A DNA stretch of 64,000 nt from Mucor racemosus (taxonomy: Eukaryota; Mucoromycota; Mucoromycetes; Mucorales; Mucoraceae): contig JAPEHQ010000022.1 in NCBI GenBank assembly GCA_027405735.1, positions 310,001 through 374,000 on the forward strand, read 5' to 3'. Position numbers and translations under genes: made by a program. Below, piece by piece: positions 21,623 to 32,248 of the stretch (its first letter is position 1; each line of letters opens with the position of its first letter). The notes under the pieces are model-generated. The model was not told the DNA's origin. It ran no database searches and saw nothing but the letters and a program-made list of their open reading frames with translations.

Positions 21623-22627
21623 GTTTAAGTTATATTATAAAGAATATACTTGCAAAGAGAGGGAGAGCGTGGTAGCTTTACTTGTTGGTTTAATAGGGCT
21701 TTGCACGCAAACGTCATCTATTTACATTCCCGAATACATGTAATTGGCTTATCATACAGATGAGTGGCATTATTACATATCATTGCTTTTGCTTGATTAA
21801 AAATAACAAAAAGCAGGGAGCAGGCAAGTTGTTATCTTGGTTTACATGTAATTAAGGAGTCAATTTATTTCCATATTGCCGTGTGGGCATACAAATGTCA
21901 CGTAAGGGTAAAGAAAGAAAAAAAAAAGGTTATTCTAATATGTGATCTACTAAACGTCTGATCTCTGTCTGTCAGACCCTGATTATTGATCACAATTAAA
22001 ACAATCTACGCACATTTATTTACAGGTTGGTACATATTAATTGTAGCTTGATTTCTCATTTTTCCCGAGATTTACATGTAATTTTGTGAATTATATCATG
22101 TAAAATACAGTTTTTCTAATGCAAAATTTAGATTACAAATGTTGTCAATTTTAATATAAAAACAATTGTAGTGTCTATCTACCTAATACAAGCAATATAA
22201 AACGACTATAAAAAACATATATAAAAAACGTGGCATTCTATATTCCACGTTTTTTAATATTATACAATACTAAAAAACTTCTTGGATTCATTCTTCTCCT
22301 TTTTCTTACTCTGCAGGGTTACATTTGTAATACATGTTTTCAACCACGTTTTTATACAAGTCTGAGATCAGTGCGTGCACACTCTTTTTTTAGACGAAAG
22401 GGAGTGAGAGGACACTCAAAATGTTGTTAGTTTTGTTATACACATATTACAAGTGGGGCAAAAAAAAAAAAGAAGGGGAGATTGGGGGGTGGGATGGTAC
22501 GAGGGAGGATGAAATATTTAGTATGGCTACACAGAGCAAAAAATATATATATAAATACGACATCTCGATATGATAAAATCATTTCTTTCCTTCTCTTTAT
22601 TATTATTATTATATATATATATATACA
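21623..22627. promoter_or_regulatory. Divergent intergenic region, Rab5 to C2H2 gene
   Basis: It carries three identical TACATGTAATT motifs (21735-21745, 21843-21853, 22073-22083), each with a palindromic ACATGT core. It also has an 11 bp inverted repeat with an 11 nt loop at 22223-22255 (AAAAAACGTGG / CCACGTTTTTT). A TA repeat lies immediately before the C2H2 start codon. These are candidate transcription-factor sites. Regulation is inference. Confidence 0.4.
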
Positions 22628-23185
22628 ATGCTCTCTATTACAAATTCTAAAGGAAGACAAGTTAATTTATTAAACGATGAATCATCGAAACAACAGCAAA
22701 AGAAAAGATATCATTGTACAGAACCTGGATGTCAAAAGAGTTTTACTACAAGTGGCCATTTAGCAAGACATCATCGTATTCATACAGGTGAGAAGAACTT
22801 TCATTGCTTATATCCTGGATGTCCGAGTCGATTTTCTCGTCAAGATAATATGATGCAGCATTACCGTACCCACATGTCATCAAGATCAAGACATCACCAT
22901 TATCATTACCAATATTACCAACAACAGCCATTAGAATGTCAATATTCTTACTATACAAATGAAAAATCGTCGCCTTTATACTCATTAAAGCATACAAGTA
23001 GAAGAGGTTGGTCATCGTTTTCATCATCTAGCACAGATAGTAGTAGTAGTTGTAGTAGTGGTAGTCCTCCTCCTCCTCCTCCTTCTCTTCCGCCTCAATA
23101 CCAACAACAATCAATTAAACTTCCACCAGTGAATAACAACAAATGGATATATCACCAACCTGCCTATTACCAAGAATATATCTAA
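22628..23185 (+). CDS. C2H2 zinc-finger transcription factor, two fingers
   Basis: Single exon, 185 residues from ATG 22628. Two TFIIIA-type fingers with C-x4-C-x12-H-x3-H spacing lie at about residues 28-52 and 58-82, joined by the canonical TGEKN linker. Finger helices read TTSGHLARH and SRQDNMMQH, similar to fungal Nrg1/Msn-type regulators. The N-terminus is short and basic. After the fingers come His/Tyr/Gln-rich, Ser-rich and poly-Pro segments of low complexity. It probably binds DNA in the nucleus as a repressor or activator, but the target is unknown. The large upstream gap with repeated motifs suggests regulated expression. Confidence 0.85.
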   Translation: MLSITNSKGRQVNLLNDESSKQQQKKRYHCTEPGCQKSFTTSGHLARHHRIHTGEKNFHCLYPGCPSRFSRQDNMMQHYRTHMSSRSRHHHYHYQYYQQQPLECQYSYYTNEKSSPLYSLKHTSRRGWSSFSSSSTDSSSSCSSGSPPPPPPSLPPQYQQQSIKLPPVNNNKWIYHQPAYYQEYI

Positions 23186-23205
23186 ATTAGCTTTTTTTCG
23201 TTTTT

Positions 23206-23237
<32 letters not shown>

Positions 23238-23643
23238 CTACGCTGTCAAATACTCACTATATATGCATTACATATCCCATTTTTCTTTCGTTTTCCCAAC
23301 TATGCTACTATTATTTCTTTACTCTATATGTACTTTTATATACAATTCATTTTATATACATAATCCACCCAAATTAAACTGCAATAAACTTTTTTTTATT
23401 TATATAACACTGACATTAAATCTGGTTTATGTACCTCATCCTTGGTTATTTTGAAGATCAAGTTACACACATTTAGAAGCTTGGTATTACCCTCAATTCA
23501 GAAAGGGTTTTTAATTAATTCTTCTTAAAAAAAGTACTAGTTATGTTACATTTCATTTTAACCTGCAAGGGAAATGGTTTATTTTTAAAAAGGGACCGTG
23601 CTACATTATAATTTACTCTAAAAAAATGTCAATTTTATTAAAT
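23186..23643. other. Convergent 3' gap between C2H2 factor and La gene
   Basis: 458 bp. It begins with a T-run followed by (TTA)n and contains AATAAAC near 23384. No gene or structured RNA was seen. Confidence 0.5.
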
Positions 23644-25110
23644 CTATTTGGTGGGTGCAGTAATTGCACTTGCTTTAACTTCAACAATAGTTCTTGCACG
23701 TTTATTAATCTCTTCATTGTTGGGGTTGTCATTACCCCTTTTTCTACCATCTTGGTTGTTATTATCTCCATGGCGGCCACCACGTCCTCTACCTCCACTA
23801 CCACGGCCTCCTCTTCCATTACCACGTCCACCGCGTCCACCTCCTCTTCCATTTCCACGACCATTTTTAGCTGCTTCCTTTTGGATTTTATTGAAATGAG
23901 TACGAGCTGCTGCACTAACAAGGCAGAAATTGATACTTTCAAGTTTTTGATCCGTCAATTTAGCTAAAAATTCTTCGGGTGTAGTTTTAAAGATTTCAAG
24001 GACACCAGTACCTTTTTTTTCTAAAGGTTCTAATCTACCAACATTGGCTACAGTTTTAACAAGCTCCTTGATTTCTTTAAAGCTATGCTCTTGTCCATTA
24101 GAGTATTCAACAAGATGACGATGGGCAATATGTGAGAAATTGTATTCAGCATCACTATACTTCTCTACACGTTTCATTTCAACGTAGTCTCCCTTGATCA
24201 TATTTGTTAATTCCATTTCGTTGTATGTTGTAGCTTCTTCTACAACTTTTTGAGCAATTTCAGGTGTCTCGAATTCGACAAAGATACTGCCCTTGAATGG
24301 GCCTTCGTTACGTTTATTGCCAGCTCCTTCACGACGATGACGAAGAGCTAAAACACGACCAAATGTACCGTAGAATGCTTTTAATTCAGCTTCTGTTGGC
24401 TCAGGATCAATAGTGAAGCCTTTCTGAGATGAATAAAATAAAAAGTTAAGACCTGGATCAACGACCATCAAAAAAAGGAAAACTTACAGAATAAATTGAA
24501 CGCTTGTTTTGTACTTCAAAATGACTCAAGATAACTTGTTGGTTATGAGCAGCTTTTTTATCTACATTATCAGCATGATTATCCTTCTTGGCTTCTGCTT
24601 CCTTTTTAATATAACGTAATTGAGTCTTTTCTTCATTAAGTTCAAAATCTTGAGGAGCAAGAGCAATAGCTTGTTCAAACAAACTAACATCACCTTCCAA
24701 AATTTCCTTGAAACGCTTGATCATTGAAAGCTTCTTGATGGGAACCCCTAATAATAATATATATAAAAAAAAGTAAGCAATCATGGTATAACAAATTGCA
24801 TGTTGATATAAAAAAATTTACAATGTTCAGGATCTCTTTCAACCAATTCTCTGAAAAAGTTATCTTTTTTGATATTTTCAGGATCGAAAATAGCTAAAAG
24901 TTGACGATGGACTTTATGTACATTGGGTGGGTATTCTACCTTTGTAGCAGTGGCATCCTCGGCAACGACGGAAGGTTCCTCAGCAACTTCCATTGTTTCG
25001 TCCTTGGTATTTACATCTGTTTGAGCGCATTCTGCTTTCTCTTCAGATGCAACCTCGTTCATGGGTTCATCCTTGACAGGTTTGGTATCTACGACTGTTT
25101 GATCAGACAT
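23644..25110 (-). CDS. La protein homologue (LHP1/SSB), RNA-binding
   Basis: Three exons (24822-25110, 24488-24747, 23644-24423) give 442 residues. After an acidic N-terminus, a La motif spans about residues 65-150 (VHRQLLAIFDPENIKKDNFFRE; WVPIKKLSMIKRFKEI, the W restored by the first splice). An RRM follows from about residue 185 (FGRVLALRHRRE; GSIFVEFE). A second RRM-like or linker segment precedes an Arg/Gly-rich tract of about 40 residues and a basic tail (KRARTIVE). La proteins bind 3'-terminal UUU-OH of new Pol III transcripts and act as chaperones in the nucleus. The RGG tract is unusual for yeast Lhp1 and could add RNA affinity. Confidence 0.9.
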
Positions 25111-26552
25111 GATGATGTTATAAAAGTATCTAATGGAATGAAGAAAAATTTTTTGACGTTTTATTTTTCACAAAAAAGAAAAAAAAAAATTATTGATACT
25201 CCTCTGGGGAGGAACAAAAAGTAAATTTTTGGCCAAAGGCTTTACATTATATGATGCATGAAACGCAAAATTTGTAGACATGATGATGCTAATTTTATTT
25301 AAACATAATAAATTAAAGCTTTAGTTTGTTGAATTGATCAATATAATGTAATTTTCTGCTTCAATATCACTGATTTACAGCAGTTTAGTTTGTTTCAAGG
25401 ATTTTTTTCAGTACTTAAATAGCATAATAAAATCAATCAAAGCTTATAGATATATTTTATAAACCATACCAAACATGTTTAATTTTTTTGTTTTGCTTTT
25501 TATGAATTGATAGGCAACGAAACGTGCTATATTTCGAATCATGTACAAACGTGTAAAAATGGCGGTGATCGAAATAACGTTTTCTTCTGATTTTGAATAA
25601 AAAATCAATCAAAAATTTTGATTTCGAAATTACGGACCAAAACATATAGTCTGTTGCATATGTATATTAATTGTTTTTTGTAGCACTCAAACCGCTTTAT
25701 CTATGTATGCGATTTTCAAAGCTATTTTTGTAACAAAACTTACTTTAATTTCAGAATGAAAAATAGCTGTTTTTGCTGAAAAAGTACTACTTTTCGAACA
25801 CATGTCAAGTATTTTTTCTAAAAACGTGATTACCAAAATTATTATCTACAGATCAAGGAGCTACATTTATCGTTGAGAAAATTGACTTTTTGATAAAATT
25901 CTTATCGGAGATTTGAAAAGATGGGTGAACCCTTATGGAGAATGGCCGGGATTTGATAAAAAGTACAAACCTTGAATACCTCAACCAAAAATCAATATTT
26001 TTTGGAGGGAAAAAATGATTTAAATCCATATCAATAAGCACTATTTTTTTAAAAATGAGCTTCAGGTTTTTATTTTATATAAATCATATAGTTATTTCAG
26101 CTGAAACATCAAAAAAAGAAAAAAAAAGCAGAGAAATTGAGATTTAATTATCATCTTCCAGAGCAATGGGAAAAAGAACGTTCTTTATTATTATGGCAAT
26201 TTTTTATCTTGCATATTCAATGAGATACAAAAGATCAAAGATTTGGGGGGGATTAAATGCCAGAAAAGAATTTTTATAGCCTTACCAAGCTACCAAAAGT
26301 TTACTTTTTAATTACAATGCATTTGTATAACTGTTTTGAGCATGGTAGAATTTTTCTGGTATTCTCGAAAAGTACATTTATGCAATTAATTTAGAATATT
26401 TTTGATTTGATTTCTCCACTCACAATTGGGGTTGAAATTCTCGGCACAAGCCGCAAATGTTCACTCAATCACCCTCCCCCCCCCAAAAAAAAAATATAGC
26501 TAGAAAGGAAGACAGTTGAGGTTCCTCAATTCCATTTTCGTCTCAATTTAGT
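25111..26552. other. Divergent intergenic region, La to L2HGDH-like gene
   Basis: 1442 bp, AT-rich, without a supported gene. Its style resembles the non-coding repeat modules elsewhere, but no second copy was found in the window. C-runs followed by A-runs lie just before the next gene (26475-26497). Confidence 0.4.
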
Positions 26553-27887
26553 ATGCTTAGGATTGCACGTTTAGCAAAACCTTTTACACTTTATCAGTCT
26601 TGGAGGGCATTTTCCACTACAAAGATCCCCGAACTTCAAGTGGATAATATTGTTATTGGTGCAGGTGTTGTTGGATTAGCTATTGGTGAGAAATTAACTC
26701 GAGAACGACCACACGAAACCACGTTTGTCGTCGAGAAAAATGTGCGTATAGGAGAAGAAACAAGGTAGGCTAGAAAGATTAATTTCTCCCCCCCCCCCTC
26801 CCCTATGCATAAAGTAATGCAAACATTTATTGATTCAAAAACAAACAAAAAGTGCAAGAAACAGCGAGGTAATTCATGCAGGTCTATATTATCCCGAGGA
26901 TAGCTTAAAAACAAAGCTCTGTATTCAAGGCAATCGTATGCTTTACAAGTTATTTGAAACAGTGGATATTCCTCATCGAAAGCTGGGCAAATGGGTAGTA
27001 GCTCAAAATCAAGAACAGCATGAATATTTGCAGGGTTTACATGAAAAAGCCTCACGATTAGGCATTGAAACATATTTTATTGATCAGGCACAAGCGCAAG
27101 CACAAGAACCCGATATCAAGCTTCATTCAGCCTTGGTATCTCCCTCCACAGGCATCATTGACTCACATCATTTCATGGCATATTTAGAACAAAAAATATC
27201 TGATGAAGGTGGAGATGTTGCTCTTTGCACAGCAGTGCAATCAATTTCTCCTAACAATGATGGCTTTGTATTAGAATTAGCAACACCAAATGAAACTACC
27301 ACTGTTTTAGCTAAGCGGGTATTTAATTCGGGTGGTTTACATGCAGATAAAGTGAGTAATATGCTTCCATTGGCAAAGCAATATAAATTACATTATGCTA
27401 GAGGACATTATTATGCTTATAATGCTCCTCTGAAAGTCAATCATTTGATATATCCTTGTCCTGAAAAAAATTTGGCCGGTCTTGGTACTCATTTGACATT
27501 GGATATGGCGGGTGGTATTAAATTCGGCCCAGATGTTCAGTATATTGATGACCCATATGATTATAGTGTACCGGATGATGAGGGGAAGAAAGAAGCTTTT
27601 GTGCATGCTATTCATTCGTATTTACCATCTTTGAACAAGGATAAACTTCACGCGGATTATTCCGGCATCAGGTAATTTGTTTACTCATGTTGAATTCATG
27701 GATATTTAACCATTATTTTAATAGACCGAAATTAGCTGGCCCTGGTGAACCATTCCAAGACTTTATTATTAGAGAGGAAACAGATTCTGGGCATGATAAT
27801 TTCTTTACATTACTTGGCATTGAAAGTCCTGGTCTCACATCTTCTCTTGCGATTGCAAATCATGTTTATTCAATGATTCGTTCATAA
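26553..27887 (+). CDS. FAD-dependent oxidoreductase, L-2-hydroxyglutarate dehydrogenase-like
   Basis: Three exons (26553-26764, 26853-27671, 27725-27887) give 397 residues. The N-terminus is basic and hydroxylated with no acids (MLRIARLAKPFTLYQSWRAFSTTK), a likely mitochondrial targeting sequence. A Rossmann FAD motif GAGVVG lies at residues 36-41, and the family signature ARNSEVIHAGLYYP follows the first splice. Later conserved parts include STGIIDSHHFM, FNSGGLHADKV, LGTHLTLDMAGGIKFGPD and ADYSGIRPKL. The DAO-family enzyme oxidises L-2-hydroxyglutarate to 2-oxoglutarate as metabolite repair. Substrate is inferred from family. It is convergent with the CDK gene, 154 bp apart. Confidence 0.88.
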
Positions 27888-28041
27888 ATATTTAATATGT
27901 TTATTAAAAAAGAAAAAAAGAGTATAGACTTAATAAAGGGGTGTTGGAATCATGTGTTTTGTATGTGAGTGTTGTTTGTGTGCTGTTTGTCTTTTTTTTT
28001 CTTTCTTTCTTTCTTTTTTTGCTGTGTATCATATATAATAA

Positions 28042-29580
28042 TTATCTACTATTCTCCTTTGTCACATTATCTGATGTAGAAGTAGTTGTAGTAGACGATG
28101 ACTCCTTTTTCCGCAGTTCATCAAAGTAAGGATCTAAACAACAACACTATTTCAGTAATCTATAATTTAGATAACAAAAAAAAAAGCCACTTACGCTGTA
28201 ATGCATCACTTGCTGTAATACGCTTTTCAGGTGGATATTCAAGTAAACGTTTTAAAAGATCGATACCCAGATGATCCACTTTAGGAAGGAGAGTTTCCAA
28301 TTGTATTCTAGGGAATATCTCAAAATCACGCTTATATTCCGGAAGTTGGGATACTTTAGGCCATGTTTCTTCTGTTGGAGTACCTAATACTTTAAAAATC
28401 CTTTGTAATTGATCAGAAATTGAATTGCCAGGGAACAAAGGTCTACCAGATGCCATTTCTTTTTATGCAAAATGAAATAAAGGAAGAAAGAAGCCGAATT
28501 GCCGAATGTTTGATTAATAAGTTTTTATCAAATATTATTCATAATAGATATTTTACCTGCAAAAATACATCCCGCTGACCATAAATCAATAGATGTTGAA
28601 TATTGACGCGAACCCATCAATACATCAGGAGCACGATACCACAAAGTTACGACTTCATGAGAATAACTTCTGACTGGGATACCATATGCTCTTGCAAGAC
28701 CAAAATCACCCAATTTCAATTCACCTTTCTGCAAATTCAAATTCAAATTTTAATAAATGCCAACTCTAAATGCCGTTCCACTACTCTTTATAAAAACTTA
28801 CTGTAGTATTCACTTTGTTGATTAAAAGGTTTTGTGGTTTTAAATCCTATTTTGAAAAAAAGAGAGAGTTAATAATGCACAAAATCTCTGCTTTAAAGAA
28901 AACTTACTCTGTGTAAAACTCGATGAGAATGACAAAATGCAATGCCTTTTAATAATTGATACATGAATTGCTACATAAGAATAAAATGGTTAAATCACTA
29001 TTAATTGAAAACTGTAATATAACTTTTGTTTTACTTTTACGGTTAGAATATCAATATCACCACCATAAGAATCCAAAAACTTTTTCAAATCTGAATCCAT
29101 ATATTCGAATACAAGTGTCAATTTCTTTTCTGTGTGTACAACATCGTATAATCTGTATCTTGATTTAGTAAAAATATAAAACAATGTTTCCTTTTTCTAT
29201 GTATATTACCGAACAATATTTGGATGTTTCAACTCTTTTAACAAAGAGATTTCTCGAATCGCTGTGCATGGTACCTAAATGAAAAGAAATTAGACTGAAT
29301 TTACTTGAAAATCTAACCAAAACTTACACCTTCTTCTTCATTGTCCAAACGAATGCGCTTTAAGGCAACAACTAGATTGGTCTCACGATTTTGTGCCTTG
29401 TATACAATACCATAAGTACCTAAAGATTATATTGAAATATTAAACATTTTATGAATGTGCGCACGTTTCTCTTTATATTTCTACCTTCTCCAAGTTTTTC
29501 AATTTTCTATATTTAATTTATTAGAACAATATTCTGTTTACATGACAATTAACAGTAGACCTTACTTGGTATTTATCCAT
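28042..29580 (-). CDS. Cyclin-dependent kinase of the CDK5/Pho85 family
   Basis: Ten exons (29566-29580, 29485-29506, 29328-29419, 29210-29274, 29035-29152, 28908-28970, 28802-28846, 28557-28728, 28195-28458, 28042-28133) sum to 948 nt, 315 residues. The Gly loop is GEGTYG and the catalytic lysine is in VVALKRIRL. The alpha-C helix is PCTAIRE, the catalytic loop HRDLKPQN and the metal motif [12 protein letters not shown]. The activation segment is [33 protein letters not shown]. The CDK5/Pho85 affinity rests on this segment and on the absence of a T-loop Thr at the CDK1 position. Pho85-type kinases pair with several cyclins in nutrient and polarity control. A Ser/Thr-rich tail follows the kinase domain. 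Confidence 0.92.
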
Positions 29581-30295
29581 TGTTATGTTGGTGAAAAAGA
29601 ATAAAAAAAAAAAAAAAAAAAGGGAAAAGGGAGAAAGAAAAAAAGAAGTAGATGTGCACACAAAAAGACGGAATAAAAATTTACATGTGCATCCAGTGCA
29701 CCAGTGAGTGTGCGTATACACATTCTTGTATTTTGAGACTCCATTATGGAAAATCACAAAATGTATAGTAGCAGTGTACGCTGAAATTATGAACCATGTA
29801 CTCGATATATCCTGAGATTGTATCTGCATGATCCCAAAGCCTTATTATACTCAAATAATGGGGTTAGAACAAGGAGATGTTGGTGATGATCGAGGCATAA
29901 AATGTAGCATAAACCATAGCTAGCGATGGTTCCTTTTCCTATTACTAAGAAAGCTATTTCATTATAGCTCTTAAATATAGATAAAGTTATGTTTAGAGAG
30001 AAAAATCACATTACTATGTGTATAAGGGTATACTAAGACCCCTTTTTCTCATCGTTTGATTCAGGCAAAAGCTGGAATCTCTTTTAAAAAACAATGCTAG
30101 ACGATCCATTTTTAGTATTTTTTTAAAATAAAAAAGCTTCCAAAAACTATCAACCCGTTTTTAATTAGTTTAAATATTTCAATCTAACAATAACATTCAT
30201 ACCATGGTCAGGAATAATCCTTTAAAAGATGGGTGTCGATTTCAGCAAAGTCGTCGGGGATTTAATTATCAAATTTTAAATTGGGATAAAACGAT
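29581..30295. other. CDK upstream region
   Basis: Contains a poly-A run (about 29607-29623) just upstream of the CDK start, which is a T-tract on the coding strand. No gene was seen. Confidence 0.4.
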
Positions 30296-30729
30296 CAAAA
30301 AACAAACAAAGCCCTTGGTGGTTGGGCCGAATGGTTAAGTGTACTTCCCAAGCGCACGACTCGAGTTCGAATCCTGGTGGACGCAAGTTTGTTTGATAAT
30401 ATTATGTAGTACTGTATTTCCTGTTTAGTGTCATGTCACCAACCCACAACTTTTTCGTATGACGTTCTCCGCATGCCCATTTTGGCTCTTGGTGCAGCAC
30501 TTTAATTAGTCGATTTCTTTCCCATCTTTCATAGTATAATCATTATAGCGACCTTGTTTACAGTAGGCCCACTTGTGGAGACCTCTCAACCTCTTCCCAT
30601 ATGGCTTACGTTGTGCTACATGAAACGTTATTGTAGGAGTTTCATGTATATTAAGTCTTCACATTAAATAATAATAAATAAAGTATATCCACTACGTTCT
30701 ACCCTAAAAAAAAACAAAAAACAAACAAA
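30296..30729 (+). mobile_element. tRNA-derived SINE with 15 bp target duplication
   Basis: A body of about 404 bp (30311-30714) is flanked by identical 15 bp direct repeats, CAAAAAACAAACAAA, at 30296-30310 and 30715-30729. The head has Pol III promoter boxes: A box GGCCGAATGGTTAAGTG (about 30326) and B box GAGTTCGAATCC (about 30363), about 37 bp apart as in a tRNA. The cloverleaf is imperfect, with mismatches in the anticodon and T stems. The tail runs into AATAATAATAAATAAAG and a final A-run. Direct repeats, tRNA-like head and A-rich tail together are the SINE hallmark. Confidence 0.85.
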
Positions 30730-31251
30730 AAATTGTTTTTCGCCATTCATTATCGAATTTACTAATGCAACAACCATAGCTCATTAATATTTAAAAACGT
30801 ATTCTTTGAAGCGCTATCGAATGGTACTACTTATGGTTAAATTGAAAGCTCTTGGAAGGAGCTATGAGTATTTTTCTAAAAACCGGATTTATGCTTAAAA
30901 CTCAATTTTTTCATTGTTACATCCACATTTTTACTTTTGCAGATGAAAAAGCAATAAATTTCGATTGTTTTTCACTTATAAACACCATAGTAAAAAATGT
31001 CGTTTTTGACGTCAAAACATCGATTATGTGTAAAACGGTCCTCGAGCATGTACTACCCCTCATGGAAATTTGCAGGAAAATGACCGATTTTTCAAAGTCG
31101 TTTAAAAGAGCTGAAAATATTCAGGTATATAGTTTGGACATTGGGGAGTACGATTGGAACAGTTTAAATGAGATATCTCATGTTTTTCTGGCATAAAAAA
31201 TCAAAAATAATTGCGTTGATCACTAAGAGATCAATATAATAATGTACAATT
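30730..31251. other. Intergenic, no supported gene
   Basis: AT-rich sequence. An open frame at 30852-31196 starts with TTG, matches no recognised family and has no splice-supported extension, so it is not called. Confidence 0.4.
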
Positions 31252-32068
31252 TTATTCATTCAATTCACGTTGCATCCCATCCAGGACCATTTTAGTGACT
31301 AATTCTCGAAGTTCTTCTTCATTTTCAACGCCGCCTTGTTCTTCGATACGTTTCATGATATCTTGCATTTTATTTGACAGTTCTTCGCTCATTTCTCCTT
31401 GGTCATTTTCATCTTGTTCTGCTTCAGTTGATGCTAATGCTGCTGCTAAAGCAGCTTCTCTGTCTTCTTGATCAATATAAGCCAAAGGATCGACTTCTTC
31501 TTCTCCTTCAGTAGGTAAAACTTCCTTTGTGATATTAGCTAATAATTGTGCAACATCCTCCCAACCTTCTTCTAAAGCTGTCAAGGCAGGTGTAATGCCT
31601 TCTTCATTGGTATGTTTAGGATCAGCACCATTATCTAATAATAGTTGTGCAATTTCAACGTTTTCAGCAACGTAAAGTGGTGTATCTTTTTCGAAATCTT
31701 CGATATTGATGTTGGCTCCCTTTTCAATCAATAATTTAACCATTTCAATTTGATTGTAAGAAACTGCGGCGTGCCTAAAATTCGATTAGGATAAATCAAT
31801 CAAATAATGGTTTGATATTACATACATGGCAGTGTATCCAAATTGATCATGACCATCGACTTCAATACCGCTATCTAATAATTCCTGGATAGTATGTGTT
31901 AAAATGTTTTACAGCGTAAATTAACATGAAGCTTACTCTGACTCGGTCAATCTGACCATCACCTGTAGAAAAAAAAAATGATGATATAAATACATTGTTC
32001 AAATCAAATTGTTAATTTATATTACCAGCTGCTACCCATAAGTTGTCTTGAGATGTAGGTGCCTTCAT
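31252..32068 (-). CDS. Ankyrin-repeat protein (Yar1-like)
   Basis: Four exons (32026-32068, 31937-31962, 31826-31884, 31252-31774) sum to 651 nt, 216 residues. Three ankyrin repeats are visible: VAAGDGQIDRVRELLDSG; FGYTAMHAAVSYNQIEMVKLLIEKGAN; and DTPLYVAENVEIAQLLLDNGADPKH. A degenerate fourth repeat reads GITPALTALEEGWEDVAQLL. The C-terminal third is acidic and helical. Size and layout resemble Yar1, a chaperone for ribosomal protein uS3, but many small ankyrin proteins look alike, so function is uncertain. It is divergent from the golgin gene with 180 bp between starts. Confidence 0.8.
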
Positions 32069-32248
32069 TATTGTGTATATTCAAAAGAATAAAACATGAA
32101 AAACCCATTTAAAAAAATATTTTGATCATGCAAACAGTGGCTTGTTATGAGTTTGATTTGATTAGCCGCCTTTTAACATTTACACATGTTCATTAATCTG
32201 AATAAGCCAATTGTTTTATTGTTATATGTACCTTTGATTGGGAGAATC

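Noticed and set aside
22230..22430. 66-codon frame upstream of the C2H2 gene
   Set aside because: Non-ATG start, no family resemblance; lies in the promoter region.
30311..30385. Possible tRNA-Gly with CCC in the anticodon position
   Set aside because: Mismatches in the anticodon and T stems and the flanking 15 bp duplication show it is the head of a SINE, not a functional tRNA gene.
30852..31196. 114-codon frame in the gap before the ankyrin gene
   Set aside because: Starts with TTG, has no family resemblance, no splice-supported extension and no nearby promoter signal.
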